This document shows, piece by piece, positions 42,867-51,113 of a DNA stretch of 64,000 bases. The notes beneath the pieces were generated by a model. That model saw only the letters and a list, made by a program, of their open reading frames with translations. It was not told the origin of the DNA and did no database searches. Within the stretch, counting starts at the first letter, position 1. Each line of letters begins with the position of its first letter. The position numbers were made by a program, and so were the translations under genes. This DNA comes from CAXMMR01 sp965198995 (GTDB lineage: Bacteria > Pseudomonadota > Alphaproteobacteria > Acetobacterales > Acetobacteraceae): the NCBI GenBank assembly GCA_965198995.1, contig CBDAQG010000002.1, positions 1,612,001 through 1,676,000 of the forward strand, given 5' to 3'.

Positions 42867-42956
42867 TACTTGCTGCCCGGCTGTAGCCGGGTGCGTCTTC
42901 ACTGTCCAGCGAGCGGCGGTGCTTGACGGCGGGCGAGCAAGGCGCAAGCACGGCGC

Positions 42957-44084
42957 ATGCGCGCGCCTGGCATCGAGTCACCGATCGCGGTCGATCCGTC
43001 ACCGGCGGCCGAGCTGACGGTCGTCGTGCCGTGCTTCAACGAGGCGGCGAACATCGGACCGCTGGTCGCGGCACTCGACCGGGCCCTGGCGGGCGTCCGC
43101 TGGGAGGTGGTCTTCGTCGATGACGACAGCCCGGATCGGAGCTGGGAGGTGGCCAAGCAGCTGGCGGTGATCGACGCGCGGGTGCGCTGCGTCCGGCGGA
43201 TCGGGCGGCGGGGGCTGTCCTCGGCGGTGATCGAGGGCGTGCTGGCCTCGGCGAGCCCGTTCGTTGCCGTAATGGACGGTGACCTGCAGCATGACGAGGC
43301 CAGGCTGCCGGCGATGCTGGCGGCGGTGCGGGCCGGGGCGGACGTTGCGCTCGCCAGCCGGTTTGCCGCCGGCGGCGACGCGTCCGGGCTGTCGGCGGCC
43401 TGGCGACACCGGCTGTCCGCCGGCGGCATACGGCTGGCCTCGCGGCTGCTGCCGGTCCGGCTGACCGATCCGATGAGCGGGTTCTTCCTGGTGCGGCGCG
43501 AGCTGTTCGACCAGGTGGCGCCGCGCCTGGCGGGGCGGGGCTTCAAGATCCTGCTGGACCTGATCCTCTCGGCGCCCCGGCGGCTGCGCGTGGTCGAGCT
43601 GCCGGCGACGTTCCGGCCGAGGCTGGCCGGGCAGAGCAAGCTCGACGTTCTGGTGCTGGTGCAGTTTCTGGCCATGCTGGCCGACAAGGCGACCGGCGGG
43701 CTGCTGCCGATGCGCTTCATCGCGTTCGCCGTGGTGGGTGCGGTCGGGATCCTGATCGACCTGGCGGTGGTCGCGGTCGCGCGGCGGGCGGGGCTCGCCT
43801 TCGACACGGCGCAGGTGGTGGCGACGCTGGTCGCCATGGTGGCCAATTTCTGGCTCAACAACGCCATCACCTATCGTGACAGCCGGCTGGCCGGACCGCA
43901 GCTCTGGCGAGGGCTGGCGCTGTTCATGCTGGTGTGCGGCGTCGGCGCGGCGGCCAATGTGGGCATCGCGCAGAGCCTGTATCGCAGCCACTCGGGCTGG
44001 AGCCCGGCGAGCGCGGCCGGCGCGGCGATCGGGGTGGTGTGGAACTACGCCGTGTCTGCGACCCTCGTCTGGCGGTCGCGATGA
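42957..44084 (+). CDS. Polyprenol-phosphate glycosyltransferase (GT2) fused to GtrA domain
   Basis: 375 aa. GT2 DPM1/GtrB-like domain (about 18-235): LTVVVPCFNEAANIGPLVAA, WEVVFVDDDSPDRSW, VMDGDLQHDEARLP, DPMSGFFLVRRELFD. C-terminal GtrA domain with four membrane helices (about 250-373: MRFIAFAVVGAVGILIDLAV, MVANFWLNNAITYRDS). Such proteins make polyprenyl-phosphate-sugar and help flip it; the following GT39 gene overlaps by 4 bases and would use that donor on the periplasmic side. Confidence 0.92.
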   Translation: MRAPGIESPIAVDPSPAAELTVVVPCFNEAANIGPLVAALDRALAGVRWEVVFVDDDSPDRSWEVAKQLAVIDARVRCVRRIGRRGLSSAVIEGVLASASPFVAVMDGDLQHDEARLPAMLAAVRAGADVALASRFAAGGDASGLSAAWRHRLSAGGIRLASRLLPVRLTDPMSGFFLVRRELFDQVAPRLAGRGFKILLDLILSAPRRLRVVELPATFRPRLAGQSKLDVLVLVQFLAMLADKATGGLLPMRFIAFAVVGAVGILIDLAVVAVARRAGLAFDTAQVVATLVAMVANFWLNNAITYRDSRLAGPQLWRGLALFMLVCGVGAAANVGIAQSLYRSHSGWSPASAAGAAIGVVWNYAVSATLVWRSR

Positions 44085-45508
44085 GCCAGAGAGCAGGCGT
44101 GCTCTTGCTTGCAGCACTGACGGCGCTGCGCCTGCTGGTGGCCGGGCTGGTGCCGCTGTCGCCGGACGAGACCTACTATGCAATCTGGGCGCGGGCGCTG
44201 CAGCCGGGCTACCTTGATCACCCGCCGATGGTGGCGCTGTGGATCCGGGCCGGGGAGTGGCTCGTGGGGCCGTCGCCGCTTGGGGTGCGGTTGCTGGGGC
44301 CGTTGGCCGTCGCGGTCGGGTCGGTGCTGTTGTGGGATGGTGGGCGGGTGCTGGCGGGGCCGCAAGCGGGGCTTGCTGCGGCGGCGCTGCTGAATGGGAC
44401 GCTGTTTGTCGGCGTCGGCGCCGTGGTGATGACGCCGGACACGCCGCTGCTGCTGTTCTGGGTGGCCGCGCTGTGGGCGGCGCTGCGAGGAGTAGCGGGG
44501 CAACCGGGTTGGTGGCTGGTGGTGGGGCTGGCGGCCGGGCTGGCGCTGGACAGTAAGTATACGGCGCTGCTGCTGGGGCTGGCGCTGGCGATCTGGCTGG
44601 TGGGCTGGCGGCGCGACCTGCTGGCGCGGTGGCAGGTTTGGGCCGGGCTTGCCGTGGCGATGGCGTGCTTCGCGCCGGTGGTCTGGTGGAATGCGCTGCA
44701 TGGGTTTGCCAGCTTTGCCAAGCAGGGCCGCCGGACCGAGGTCTTCGCGCCGTCGCGCGCGTTGCAGTTCGAGGGCGAGCTGCTGGGCGGGCAGGTGGGG
44801 CTGGTAACGCCCTGGGTGTTTGCCGTGTGCCTGCTGGGGGTCGCGCGCTCGGTGCGTCGGTTGCGCAGCGATGCGGCGGCCGGGCTGCTGGGCTGTGCGG
44901 TGCTGGTGCCCGGCGTGGTGTTTGTCCTGCATGCGAGCGGTGACCGGGTGCAGGCGAACTGGCCGGCGATCCTTTGGCCGGGCGCCTGTCTGGCGGCCGG
45001 GTGGTTGGCGGCGCGGCGCTGGCAGGCGGCGGCGGGGCTGGGCTTGCTGGTGGCTGGGCTCGCCTATGTGCAGGCGGCGGGCCTTGGCGTGGCGCTACCG
45101 GTTGGCCTGGATCCGACGCTGGCGCGGCTGGGTGGATGGGACGGATTGGCGGCGCGGGTGGCGGCGGCAGAGCGCCGGCAGGGCGCGGCGTTCGTCGTCA
45201 GCGACGAGTATGGGCTGGCCGCCGAGCTCGCCTGGCATCTGCCGGGGCCGGTGGTGGGGGTTGAGCCGCGCTGGGCGCTGTTCCGGCTGCCGGCCGCCGC
45301 CATGCAGGGGCCGGGTCTGCTGGTTCAAAGCGAGCATCACCGCGAGCCGCCGAACCCGCTCCGGTTCGGGGCGGTGAGCTTGCTGGGTGAGGTGGTGCGC
45401 GAGCGGGGCGGCATGGTGGCGGAGCGATACCGGCTCTATGGCGTCGGCTCGGGGTTGGGCCAGGCGGGGGACCGGGCGGTGCTGCTGCCGGCGCGTGGGG
45501 CGCGATGA
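44081..45508 (+). CDS. GT39/ArnT-like membrane glycosyltransferase
   Basis: 475 aa, multiple membrane helices. N-terminal PLSPDETYYAIWARALQPGY with the Asp-Glu catalytic motif, then LDHPPMVALWIRAGEWLVG, GVGAVVMTPDTPLLLFWVAA, LALDSKYTALLLGLALAIWL. PMT/ArnT family enzymes transfer a sugar from a polyprenyl-phosphate donor to lipid A, protein or glycan; the acceptor here is unknown. ATGA overlap with the GT2-GtrA gene. Confidence 0.9.
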   Translation: MSQRAGVLLLAALTALRLLVAGLVPLSPDETYYAIWARALQPGYLDHPPMVALWIRAGEWLVGPSPLGVRLLGPLAVAVGSVLLWDGGRVLAGPQAGLAAAALLNGTLFVGVGAVVMTPDTPLLLFWVAALWAALRGVAGQPGWWLVVGLAAGLALDSKYTALLLGLALAIWLVGWRRDLLARWQVWAGLAVAMACFAPVVWWNALHGFASFAKQGRRTEVFAPSRALQFEGELLGGQVGLVTPWVFAVCLLGVARSVRRLRSDAAAGLLGCAVLVPGVVFVLHASGDRVQANWPAILWPGACLAAGWLAARRWQAAAGLGLLVAGLAYVQAAGLGVALPVGLDPTLARLGGWDGLAARVAAAERRQGAAFVVSDEYGLAAELAWHLPGPVVGVEPRWALFRLPAAAMQGPGLLVQSEHHREPPNPLRFGAVSLLGEVVRERGGMVAERYRLYGVGSGLGQAGDRAVLLPARGAR

Positions 45509-45551
45509 CGCGGGACGACGTGCGCGGGGCGCACGCCGGAGGGTAGGAAGG

Positions 45552-45657
45552 GCTTCTTTTTTGAAAAAAAGAAGCAAAAAACTTTGCTCGTTAGGAGCAA
45601 AACATATGCGTAATGAAATTTATAAAAGTTTTTTGGTCCTTTTTTTCAAAAAAGGAC
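45552..45657. terminator. Family A AT-rich facing pair
   Basis: GCTTCTTTTTTGAAAAAAAG... hairpin + AAAAAACTTT, ~60-base spacer (contains ATATGCGTAATG), then AAAAGTTTTTTGGTCC hairpin. Between convergent genes; likely bidirectional terminator. Confidence 0.6.
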
Positions 45658-45664
45658 TGCTTTC

Positions 45665-46381
45665 TTAATTCAACTGTTCGGCAAACAATGTTTGCAGTGC
45701 GGCCCAGGAGCGGGCGTCGGATTCGGGGCTGTAGCGGATGGCGTCCGGCATGTTGCGCTTGGCGGCGTCCGGGTTGGTGAAGCTGTGCACGGTGTTGCCG
45801 TAGAGGTGCATCTGCCAGTCGACGCCGCCGTCGCGCATTTCAGTCTCGAAGGCGGCGCGCTGCTCGGGGTTGATCATCGGGTCGTCGGCGCCGATGCAGA
45901 CCATGACCTTGGCGCGGATGTTGGCGGCGTCCTTGGGGCGGGCGGTGGACAGGCCGCTGTGGAAGCCGACGGCGGCGCGGAGGTCGGCGCCCGAACGGGC
46001 GAGCTCGAGCGCCATGGTGCCGCCGAAGCAGAAGCCGATGGCGGCGATGCGGCTGGTGTCGACCTCCGTGCGGGCGGTCAGCGCGGTGAGCGCGCCCTTG
46101 GTGCGGGCGCGGGTGCGTAGCGGGTCTTCCATCAGCGGCTTGATCAGGCCGATGGCGTGGCCGAGGTCGTCGATGACCTCGCCGTGGCCGTGCAGGTCGC
46201 AGGCCAGGGCGACGTAGCCCAGAGCGGCCAGGCGCTCGGCGCGGGAGATCGCGTGCGGGCCGAGGCCGAACGCCTCTGGGAACACCAGGACGCCGGCGCG
46301 CGGCGCGTCGGAGGGCTCGAAGAACAGCCTGGACTGCATCGTCAGGCCGTCCGCCTGATAGGTCAGGGTCTCGCTGTGCAT
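45665..46381 (-). CDS. Dienelactone hydrolase family protein
   Basis: 238 aa alpha/beta hydrolase. GVLVFPEAFGLGPHAISRAE, nucleophile Cys in AIGFCFGGTMALELARSG, Asp in VCIGADDPMINPEQR, His in NTVHSFTNPDAAKRN. DLH-type with Cys nucleophile; could act on dienelactone or other small esters. Start at ATG 46381; longer in-frame extension runs into repeat DNA and is rejected. Confidence 0.9.
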   Translation of the reverse strand: MHSETLTYQADGLTMQSRLFFEPSDAPRAGVLVFPEAFGLGPHAISRAERLAALGYVALACDLHGHGEVIDDLGHAIGLIKPLMEDPLRTRARTKGALTALTARTEVDTSRIAAIGFCFGGTMALELARSGADLRAAVGFHSGLSTARPKDAANIRAKVMVCIGADDPMINPEQRAAFETEMRDGGVDWQMHLYGNTVHSFTNPDAAKRNMPDAIRYSPESDARSWAALQTLFAEQLN

Positions 46382-46448
46382 TGAATGATGTCCCCGCGTT
46401 TGGCCGCCTTGATCAAAGCAGCACCCGGAGCGCGGGAGAGCAAGACGG

Positions 46449-46498
46449 AGGGCCAGGGCTCTGCCTGGACCCGCTGGGGCCGTGGGCCCGGGACCCCT
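46449..46498. repeat. Family G type II unit, damaged
   Basis: GGCCAGGGCTCTGCCTGG (one C lost) and CTGGGGCCGTGGGCCCGG. Upstream of the dienelactone hydrolase gene. Confidence 0.7.
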
Positions 46499-46564
46499 TG
46501 AATTATTTGGAATCGGCGGAATCAAGCAAGATCGCCGCAACCGATTGTTTATCAATGAAACTGC

Positions 46565-46597
46565 AAAAAAAGGGCCGGAGCCGGAGGCTCCAGGCCC
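46565..46597 (-). terminator. Rho-independent terminator
   Basis: On minus: GGGCC(T)GGAGCC, loop TCC, GGCTCCGGCCC, then seven T (plus-strand A-run 46565-46571). Strong GC stem with one bulge. It lies ~215 bases after the xth stop on the same strand, so it ends either the erpA-xth transcript or a small RNA made from 46600-46760. Confidence 0.8.
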
Positions 46598-46673
46598 TCT
46601 ATGAGGGCGACACTGTGGCACCGTGCGGTTGTACCGACTGCCTATCGTTGTATATCAATGGGTTGTGGGAAAA

Positions 46674-46691
46674 CTTGCCAATAGGCAAGAT
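46674..46691. promoter_or_regulatory. Palindrome related to 27471-27494
   Basis: CTTGCC-AATA-GGCAAG followed by ATT. It lies in low-GC DNA between the terminator and xth. Shares arm and spacing with the perfect palindrome upstream of uvrA; possible common operator. The surrounding 46382-46814 has no convincing gene. Confidence 0.35.
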
Positions 46692-46767
46692 TGCCCGGCT
46701 TGCCCTCCAAGGGGCCGCCTTACTCACGTGTGCTAGCACCGCAGCCGCATCGTTTCACGCCTGACGA

Positions 46768-46803
46768 GCAAAAGTTTTTTGCTTCTTTTTTCAAAAAAGA
46801 AGC
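46768..46803. terminator. Family A single AT-rich unit 3' of xth
   Basis: CAAAAGTTTTTTGCTTC..., hairpin GCTTCTTTTTTCAAAAAAGA... (46781-46803) just beyond the xth stop. Unpaired copy of the family. Confidence 0.6.
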
Positions 46804-46814
46804 TCTTGCCTGCC

Positions 46815-47582
46815 TTACTGCAACTCAACCACCAGCGGCACGTGGTCCGAAGGCTGCTCCTCGCCCCGGACGTCCTTGTCCGGGTTGGCGCTCACCAGGC
46901 GTTCGGCGAGGGTGGGGGAGAGCAGGGCGTGGTCGATGCGCAGGCCGCGGTCGCGCGGCCAGGCGCCGGCCTGGTAGTCCCAGAAGGTGTAGACGGCGCC
47001 GGTGGGGCGGAGCGCGCGGACGGCGTCAGTGAGGCCGCCGTGCAGCAGGCGGCGGAAGCGCGCGCGGGTTTCAGGGCGGACCAGCGCGTCGGTCGGCGGC
47101 AGGGTGCCGGGGGCGTGGTCGGCGTCGGCGGGGCAGACGTTGTAGTCGCCGAGCAGGGCGAGCGGGACGTCGTGCTCGAGCAGGGCGGCGGCGTGGTCGG
47201 AGAGGCACTCCATCCAGCGCAGCTTGTAGGCGTAGCCGGGCTCGCCGCCGGAGTTGCCGTTCGGCAGATAGAGGTTGCCGACGCGCAGGCCGTTGGTCTC
47301 GACCTCGAGGTAGCGGGCCTGGGCGTCGTCGTCTGGCAGGCCGGGCAGGGTGCGGGCGGTGACGCTCACCGGGGCGCGGGACAGGATGGCAACGCCGTTA
47401 TAGCTCTTCTGGCCGACGATCTCGGCGGTGTAGCCGAGCTCGGCGAAGCAATCCGGAAACTGGTGCTGCTCGCACTTGATCTCCTGCAGGAGCAGGAGGT
47501 CGGGGGCGTGGCTGCGCAGCCAGCGGCAGACATGGGCCTGGCGGGTGCGCACGGAGTTGACGTTCCAGGTGGCGATCTTCAT
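46815..47582 (-). CDS. xth: Exodeoxyribonuclease III
   Basis: 255 aa AP endonuclease/3'-5' exonuclease of base-excision repair. MKIATWNVNSVRTRQAHV, LLLLQEIKCEQHQFP with the metal Glu, YNGVAILSRAP, LLGDYNVCPADADHAP (DxN), GLRIDHALLSPTLAERL, final EEQPSDHVPLVVEL with the catalytic His. The start codon region is preceded by three tandem near-copies of itself (separate entry). Follows erpA on the same strand. Confidence 0.95.
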   Translation of the reverse strand: MKIATWNVNSVRTRQAHVCRWLRSHAPDLLLLQEIKCEQHQFPDCFAELGYTAEIVGQKSYNGVAILSRAPVSVTARTLPGLPDDDAQARYLEVETNGLRVGNLYLPNGNSGGEPGYAYKLRWMECLSDHAAALLEHDVPLALLGDYNVCPADADHAPGTLPPTDALVRPETRARFRRLLHGGLTDAVRALRPTGAVYTFWDYQAGAWPRDRGLRIDHALLSPTLAERLVSANPDKDVRGEEQPSDHVPLVVELQ

Positions 47583-47651
47583 CGCAGCCAGGTGGCGATC
47601 TTCATCGCGGCCAGATAGCGATCTTCATCGCGACCAGGTGGCGATCTTCAC
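47579..47651 (-). other. Tandem array of coupled mini-ORFs leading into xth
   Basis: The segment with the xth start is repeated at a 23-base period: GTG at 47651, ATG at 47628, 47605, and the true start 47582. Each upstream copy is an eight-codon frame (MKIATWSR, MKIAIWPR, MKIATWLR) ending in TGA that overlaps the next ATG as ATGA: 47625-47651, 47602-47628, 47579-47605. Because 23 is not a multiple of three, only the last copy is in the xth frame. It may act as a translational leader, or be a recent slippage product that is tolerated. Confidence 0.85.
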
Positions 47652-47672
47652 GGTGACGCGGGCGGACGGCCG

Positions 47673-48029
47673 CTATTCCACCGAGAAGCTGGTGCCGCAG
47701 CCGCAGGAGGAGGTGGCGTTCGGGTTGCGCACGGTGAAGTGGGCGCCCATCAGCGCGTCGGTGTAGTCGAGCTCGGCGCCGCCAAGAAGGTCCAGACTGA
47801 CGGCGTCGACGAGGACGCGGGCGGCGCCGGCCTGGATCACCACGTCGTCGGACTGGATGCTGCCATCAAGGGCGAACTTGTACTGGAAGCCGCTGCAGCC
47901 GCCGGCGAGCACGGCGACGCGCAACGCCACCGGAGCGGCGTCCTGCTGGCCGGCGATGATCTCGGCGATGCGCGTGGCGGCGCGGTCGGAGACGGAGAAG
48001 GCGGGCTCGGCGCTGGGGTGATCCATCAT
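47673..48029 (-). CDS. erpA: A-type iron-sulfur carrier (ErpA/IscA family)
   Basis: 118 aa (or 117 from the second ATG). Carries Fe-S clusters to apo-enzymes. FSVSDRAATRIAEIIAGQQD, LRVAVLAGGCSGFQYKFALD, VVIQAGAARVLVDAVSLDLL, and SSCGCGTSFSVE: the three conserved cysteines are present. Upstream of xth, with the mini-ORF array between them. Confidence 0.93.
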   Translation of the reverse strand: MMDHPSAEPAFSVSDRAATRIAEIIAGQQDAAPVALRVAVLAGGCSGFQYKFALDGSIQSDDVVIQAGAARVLVDAVSLDLLGGAELDYTDALMGAHFTVRNPNATSSCGCGTSFSVE

Positions 48030-48142
48030 GTGAACATAGGCGGCGTCGGGCGCCGGTAGAAGAGGCGGCTTGCCACTGATCGGCCGGGCGGCTGGAACAA
48101 GAGCCCGGTCGCGCCTTGGAGTAACGACGGACAGGTAAGGTA

Positions 48143-48355
48143 AGGAAGGCAAGGGCTCTGCCCTTGACCCGCTGGGGCCGTGAGGCCCCAGACCCCATTC
48201 GTGAAGAGCGAGGAGCCTTCGCCTTCACTTGCTTGGCGAAGCCAATCAAATCTCATTACCCAACGCCTCGACCTCGCGAGTTGGAAAAGAATAATAAATG
48301 GATTTCAAAGGCTCCGCCTTTGATGGGGTCAAGGGGCAAAGCCCCTTGCCTTTCC
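48143..48355. repeat. Family G pair, type II facing type I
   Basis: GGCAAGGGCTCTGCCCTTG and CTGGGGCCGTGAGGCCCCAG, ~90-base spacer, then TTTCAAAGGCTCCGCCTTTG and CAAGGGGCAAAGCCCCTTG. It fills most of 48030-48410 between divergent erpA and dgt. Confidence 0.88.
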
Positions 48356-48413
48356 TTGGCTTTGCCTTGTCTCTAGCCTTCCGGTGCGGTGCAACCGGTG
48401 GTAAGTCGGTGTG

Positions 48414-49559
48414 ATGACGCTTGCCCGTTATGCCGTGCGGCCGGAGACATCGCGCGGGCGGCTGCATGCCGAGCCCGAGTCCGCCGCGCGCAGTCCGTTC
48501 GGGCGCGATCGGGACCGCGTGATCCACAGCGCGGCGTTTCGCAAGTTGCAGTATAAGACCCAGGTTTTCGTCAATCACGAGGGCGACTTCTTTCGCACCC
48601 GGCTGACGCACAGCATCGAGGTGGCGCAGATTGCGCGCTCGGTGGCGCGGGCGTTGGGGTTGGACGAGGACCTGACCGAGGCGTTGGCGCTGGCGCATGA
48701 TCTGGGGCATCCGCCGTTTGGCCATGCCGGCGAGGAGGCGCTGAACGACGGGATGATGCCGTTTGGCGGCTTTGACCATAACGCGCAGAGCCTGCGGATC
48801 GTGACCCGGCTGGAGCGGCGCTATGCCGGGTTTGACGGGTTGAACCTGACCTGGGAGATGCTGGAGGGGTTGGCCAAGCATAACGGGCCGGTGGAGCGGC
48901 CGGCGCCGTATATCGCCGAGTACAATGCGCGGCATGATTTGCGGCTGGAGAGTTTTGCCTCGGCCGAGGCGCAGGTGGCGGCGATTGCCGACGACGTGGC
49001 GTATCACAGCCACGACTTTGATGACGGGGTGCGGGCGGGGCTGCTCGAGCTTGACGTGGCGGCGGGGCTGCCGGTGGTGGGCGAGGCGTTGGCGGCGGCA
49101 AGGGCGCTGGGCAGCGGTGACCCGGTGCGGGTGCGGCACGAGACGGTGCGGCGGGTGATCGACCGGTTTGTGATCGACCTGGTGGAGGAGAGCTCGCGGC
49201 GGCTGGCGGCGCTCGATCCGGTGGATGCCGACGGGGTGCGGGGGGCGAGCGGGCCGGTGATCGGCTTCAGCCCGGCGATGGCGAGCGCGAACCAGGCGGT
49301 GAAGAGCTTTCTGTTCGAGCGGCTCTACTACCACTGGCGGGTGAGCCGGATGACGTTGAAGGCGCGGCGGCTGACGCGGCTGCTGTTCGGGCTGCTGCAT
49401 GAGAGCCCGGGGATGCTGCCGGACCCGTGGCGGGAGGAGGCGGGGCCCGGCGGCCAGGCGCGGGCGGCGCGGACGGTGGCGGATTACATCGCCAGCATGA
49501 CCGACCGTTTTGCGATGGACGAGTACCAACGTCTGACGGACTTGTCGGTGCCCGGCTAG
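48414..49559 (+). CDS. dgt: dGTP triphosphohydrolase-like HD protein
   Basis: 381 aa from ATG 48414 (GTG 48411 adjacent). HD-domain dNTP triphosphohydrolase: VIHSAAFRKLQYKTQVFVNH, FFRTRLTHSIEVAQIARSVA, ALALAHDLGHPPFGHAGEEA, FDHNAQSLRIVTRLERRYAG, DDVAYHSHDFDDGV. Metal-binding His/Asp residues are all visible. Deoxyguanosinetriphosphate triphosphohydrolase-like type 2 family. Confidence 0.94.
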   Translation: MTLARYAVRPETSRGRLHAEPESAARSPFGRDRDRVIHSAAFRKLQYKTQVFVNHEGDFFRTRLTHSIEVAQIARSVARALGLDEDLTEALALAHDLGHPPFGHAGEEALNDGMMPFGGFDHNAQSLRIVTRLERRYAGFDGLNLTWEMLEGLAKHNGPVERPAPYIAEYNARHDLRLESFASAEAQVAAIADDVAYHSHDFDDGVRAGLLELDVAAGLPVVGEALAAARALGSGDPVRVRHETVRRVIDRFVIDLVEESSRRLAALDPVDADGVRGASGPVIGFSPAMASANQAVKSFLFERLYYHWRVSRMTLKARRLTRLLFGLLHESPGMLPDPWREEAGPGGQARAARTVADYIASMTDRFAMDEYQRLTDLSVPG

Positions 49560-49656
49560 GCCATTCTTGTCGGGCGGTTTTATACCTATCTAGACTGTCT
49601 TGCCTGGCGCGCGGAGCGGGGGCGCTGGGCGGCGAGGACGGCGGATGGGAGGCGAG

Positions 49657-49917
49657 ATGCCGAAGGTCGAGATCTACACGCAATCCTGGTGCCCGTACTG
49701 CGCCTCGGCGCTGGCGCTGCTGAAGGCGAAGGGGGTGGCGTTCGAGCGGATCGACGCGCCGGGCGGCAGCGCGGCTCGGGCGGAGGCGCGGACGCGCTCG
49801 GGTGGGCGCAGCTCGGTGCCGCAGATCTTCATCGACGGGGTGGGGATTGGCGGCAGCGACGACATGGCGGCGCTGAACCGGGCGGGCAAGCTCGACGCGT
49901 TGCTGGGCCTCGCGTGA
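49657..49917 (+). CDS. grxC: Glutaredoxin 3 family
   Basis: 86 aa. Dithiol active site YTQSWCPYCASALALL, cis-Pro SSVPQIFIDG, and glutathione-binding GIGGSDDMAALNRAGKL. Ribosome site GGGAGGCGAG precedes ATG 49657. Followed by DUF1178 and DUF2147 genes in the same direction. Confidence 0.95.
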   Translation: MPKVEIYTQSWCPYCASALALLKAKGVAFERIDAPGGSAARAEARTRSGGRSSVPQIFIDGVGIGGSDDMAALNRAGKLDALLGLA

Positions 49918-49962
49918 GGTTCGATCGTTGAGGCGGGATCGGGCGACGGGGCGGGGTCGGCG

Positions 49963-50511
49963 ATGATCCATTATGCGCTGCGTTGCGGCCGCGGGCATGG
50001 GTTTGATGGCTGGTTTCGCAGCAGCGTGGCCTTTGAGGGGCAGGCGGCGGATGGCAGCCTGAGCTGCCCGAGCTGCGCCGACCGGGCGATCCGGCGGGCG
50101 CCGATGGCGCCCACGATCGGCCGGCGGCGAGGCACCCGCGACGGCGAGGGGCCGCCGGCGGCGGCCTCGCCGGCGGGTCGGGTGATGCCGGCCTCGCCGG
50201 CGGGTGGGGTGATGCCGGCCTTCCCGGCGGGTGGGGTGATGCCGTCGGCGGGCGAGGCGATGCCGTCGGCGCCGGCGGGCGAGGCGATGCCGGACGGCGT
50301 GCGGGCGCTGCTGCAGCGGATGCGGGCCGAGGTGGAGCGGCGCTGCGACTATGTCGGCCCCGCCTTTGCCGAGACGGTGCGCGCGATCCACCAGGGGGAG
50401 GCGCCGGCGCGCGAGGTGTATGGCGAGGCGTCGGCGGACGAGGCTGCGGCGTTGCGCGAGGAGGGGATCGGGATTGCGCTGCTGCCCTGGGTCAAGCGGG
50501 CGGATGCCTGA
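49963..50511 (+). CDS. DUF1178 family protein with expanded repeat segment
   Basis: 182 aa. N-terminal YALRCGRGHGFDGWFRSSVA and SCPSCADRAIRRAPMAPTIG (zinc-ribbon-like CxxxH...CxxC), C-terminal ALLQRMRAEVERRCDYVGPA, VYGEASADEAAALREEGIGI: the DUF1178 signature. Between them 50164-50292 encodes five units ending in MP (xxPAGGVMP type) from a 27-bp tandem repeat. Function unknown. Confidence 0.88.
   Translation: MIHYALRCGRGHGFDGWFRSSVAFEGQAADGSLSCPSCADRAIRRAPMAPTIGRRRGTRDGEGPPAAASPAGRVMPASPAGGVMPAFPAGGVMPSAGEAMPSAPAGEAMPDGVRALLQRMRAEVERRCDYVGPAFAETVRAIHQGEAPAREVYGEASADEAAALREEGIGIALLPWVKRADA
50164..50292. repeat. 27-bp coding tandem repeat x5 (one 21-bp unit)
   Basis: Units such as GCCTCGCCGGCGGGTGGGGT... 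ending GATGCCG, with one six-base deletion in unit four. In frame, so only the disordered linker of the DUF1178 protein varies in length. Confidence 0.88.
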
Positions 50512-50983
50512 GTGGCGTCGGGGGCTGCGGCTGGGGGGGCTGCTGCTGCTGGCGCTGCTGCCTGGTTTGCACGGCGCCTGGGCGGGCGATGTCGGGCCGG
50601 CGGCCTCGGCGATCTACGGCGACTGGCTGACCGGCGATCATCGCGGGGTGATCCGGATCACCGCCTGCGGCGAGGCGATCTGCGGGCAGATCGTCGGGCA
50701 GGACTGGAAGCCGGGGCATCCGCAGCCGGTCGACAATCACGGGCAGATCGAGTGCGGCCAGGTTATCCTGCAGGGCAGTCGCAGCGGGCCGCTGCTGTGG
50801 AACGGGCACATCACCGATCCGGATGACGGGTCGCGCTACAGCGCGTCGTTCCGGCTGGTGACGGCGGACCGGATGGCGCTGCGCGGCTACATCCTGCTGC
50901 CGCTGTTCGGGCAGACGCAGGATTGGACGCGCTGGTCGGGGGCGATCGGCGACAACTGCCGGTTCACGCCGCCGCGGGGCTAG
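50504..50983 (+). CDS. DUF2147 family secreted protein
   Basis: 159 aa. Signal peptide (LRLGGLLLLALLPGLHGAWA). Mature: IYGDWLTGDHRGVIRITACG, ICGQIVGQDWKPGHPQPVDN, CGQVILQGSRSGPLLWNGHI, MALRGYILLPLFGQTQDWTR; a lipocalin-like beta fold typical of DUF2147. ATG 50504 overlaps the DUF1178 stop by 8 bases. Confidence 0.85.
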   Translation: MPEWRRGLRLGGLLLLALLPGLHGAWAGDVGPAASAIYGDWLTGDHRGVIRITACGEAICGQIVGQDWKPGHPQPVDNHGQIECGQVILQGSRSGPLLWNGHITDPDDGSRYSASFRLVTADRMALRGYILLPLFGQTQDWTRWSGAIGDNCRFTPPRG

Positions 50984-51113
50984 CGGGGCACGCGGGCGGC
51001 GGTCCTGGCGAGCGCGGCCAGGCTTTCGCGGGCTTCAGCGCGGTTGTGCAAGGCCGTGCGGATGTGGATGATGCTGCCATGCACATGTCGGGCTGGAGCG
51101 CAGGAGGTCGTCG

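Noticed and set aside
46381..46764. Open frame with CGCTDC in the gap before xth
   Set aside because: It crosses a terminator hairpin and a repeat, has no ribosome site, and ends in low-complexity sequence.
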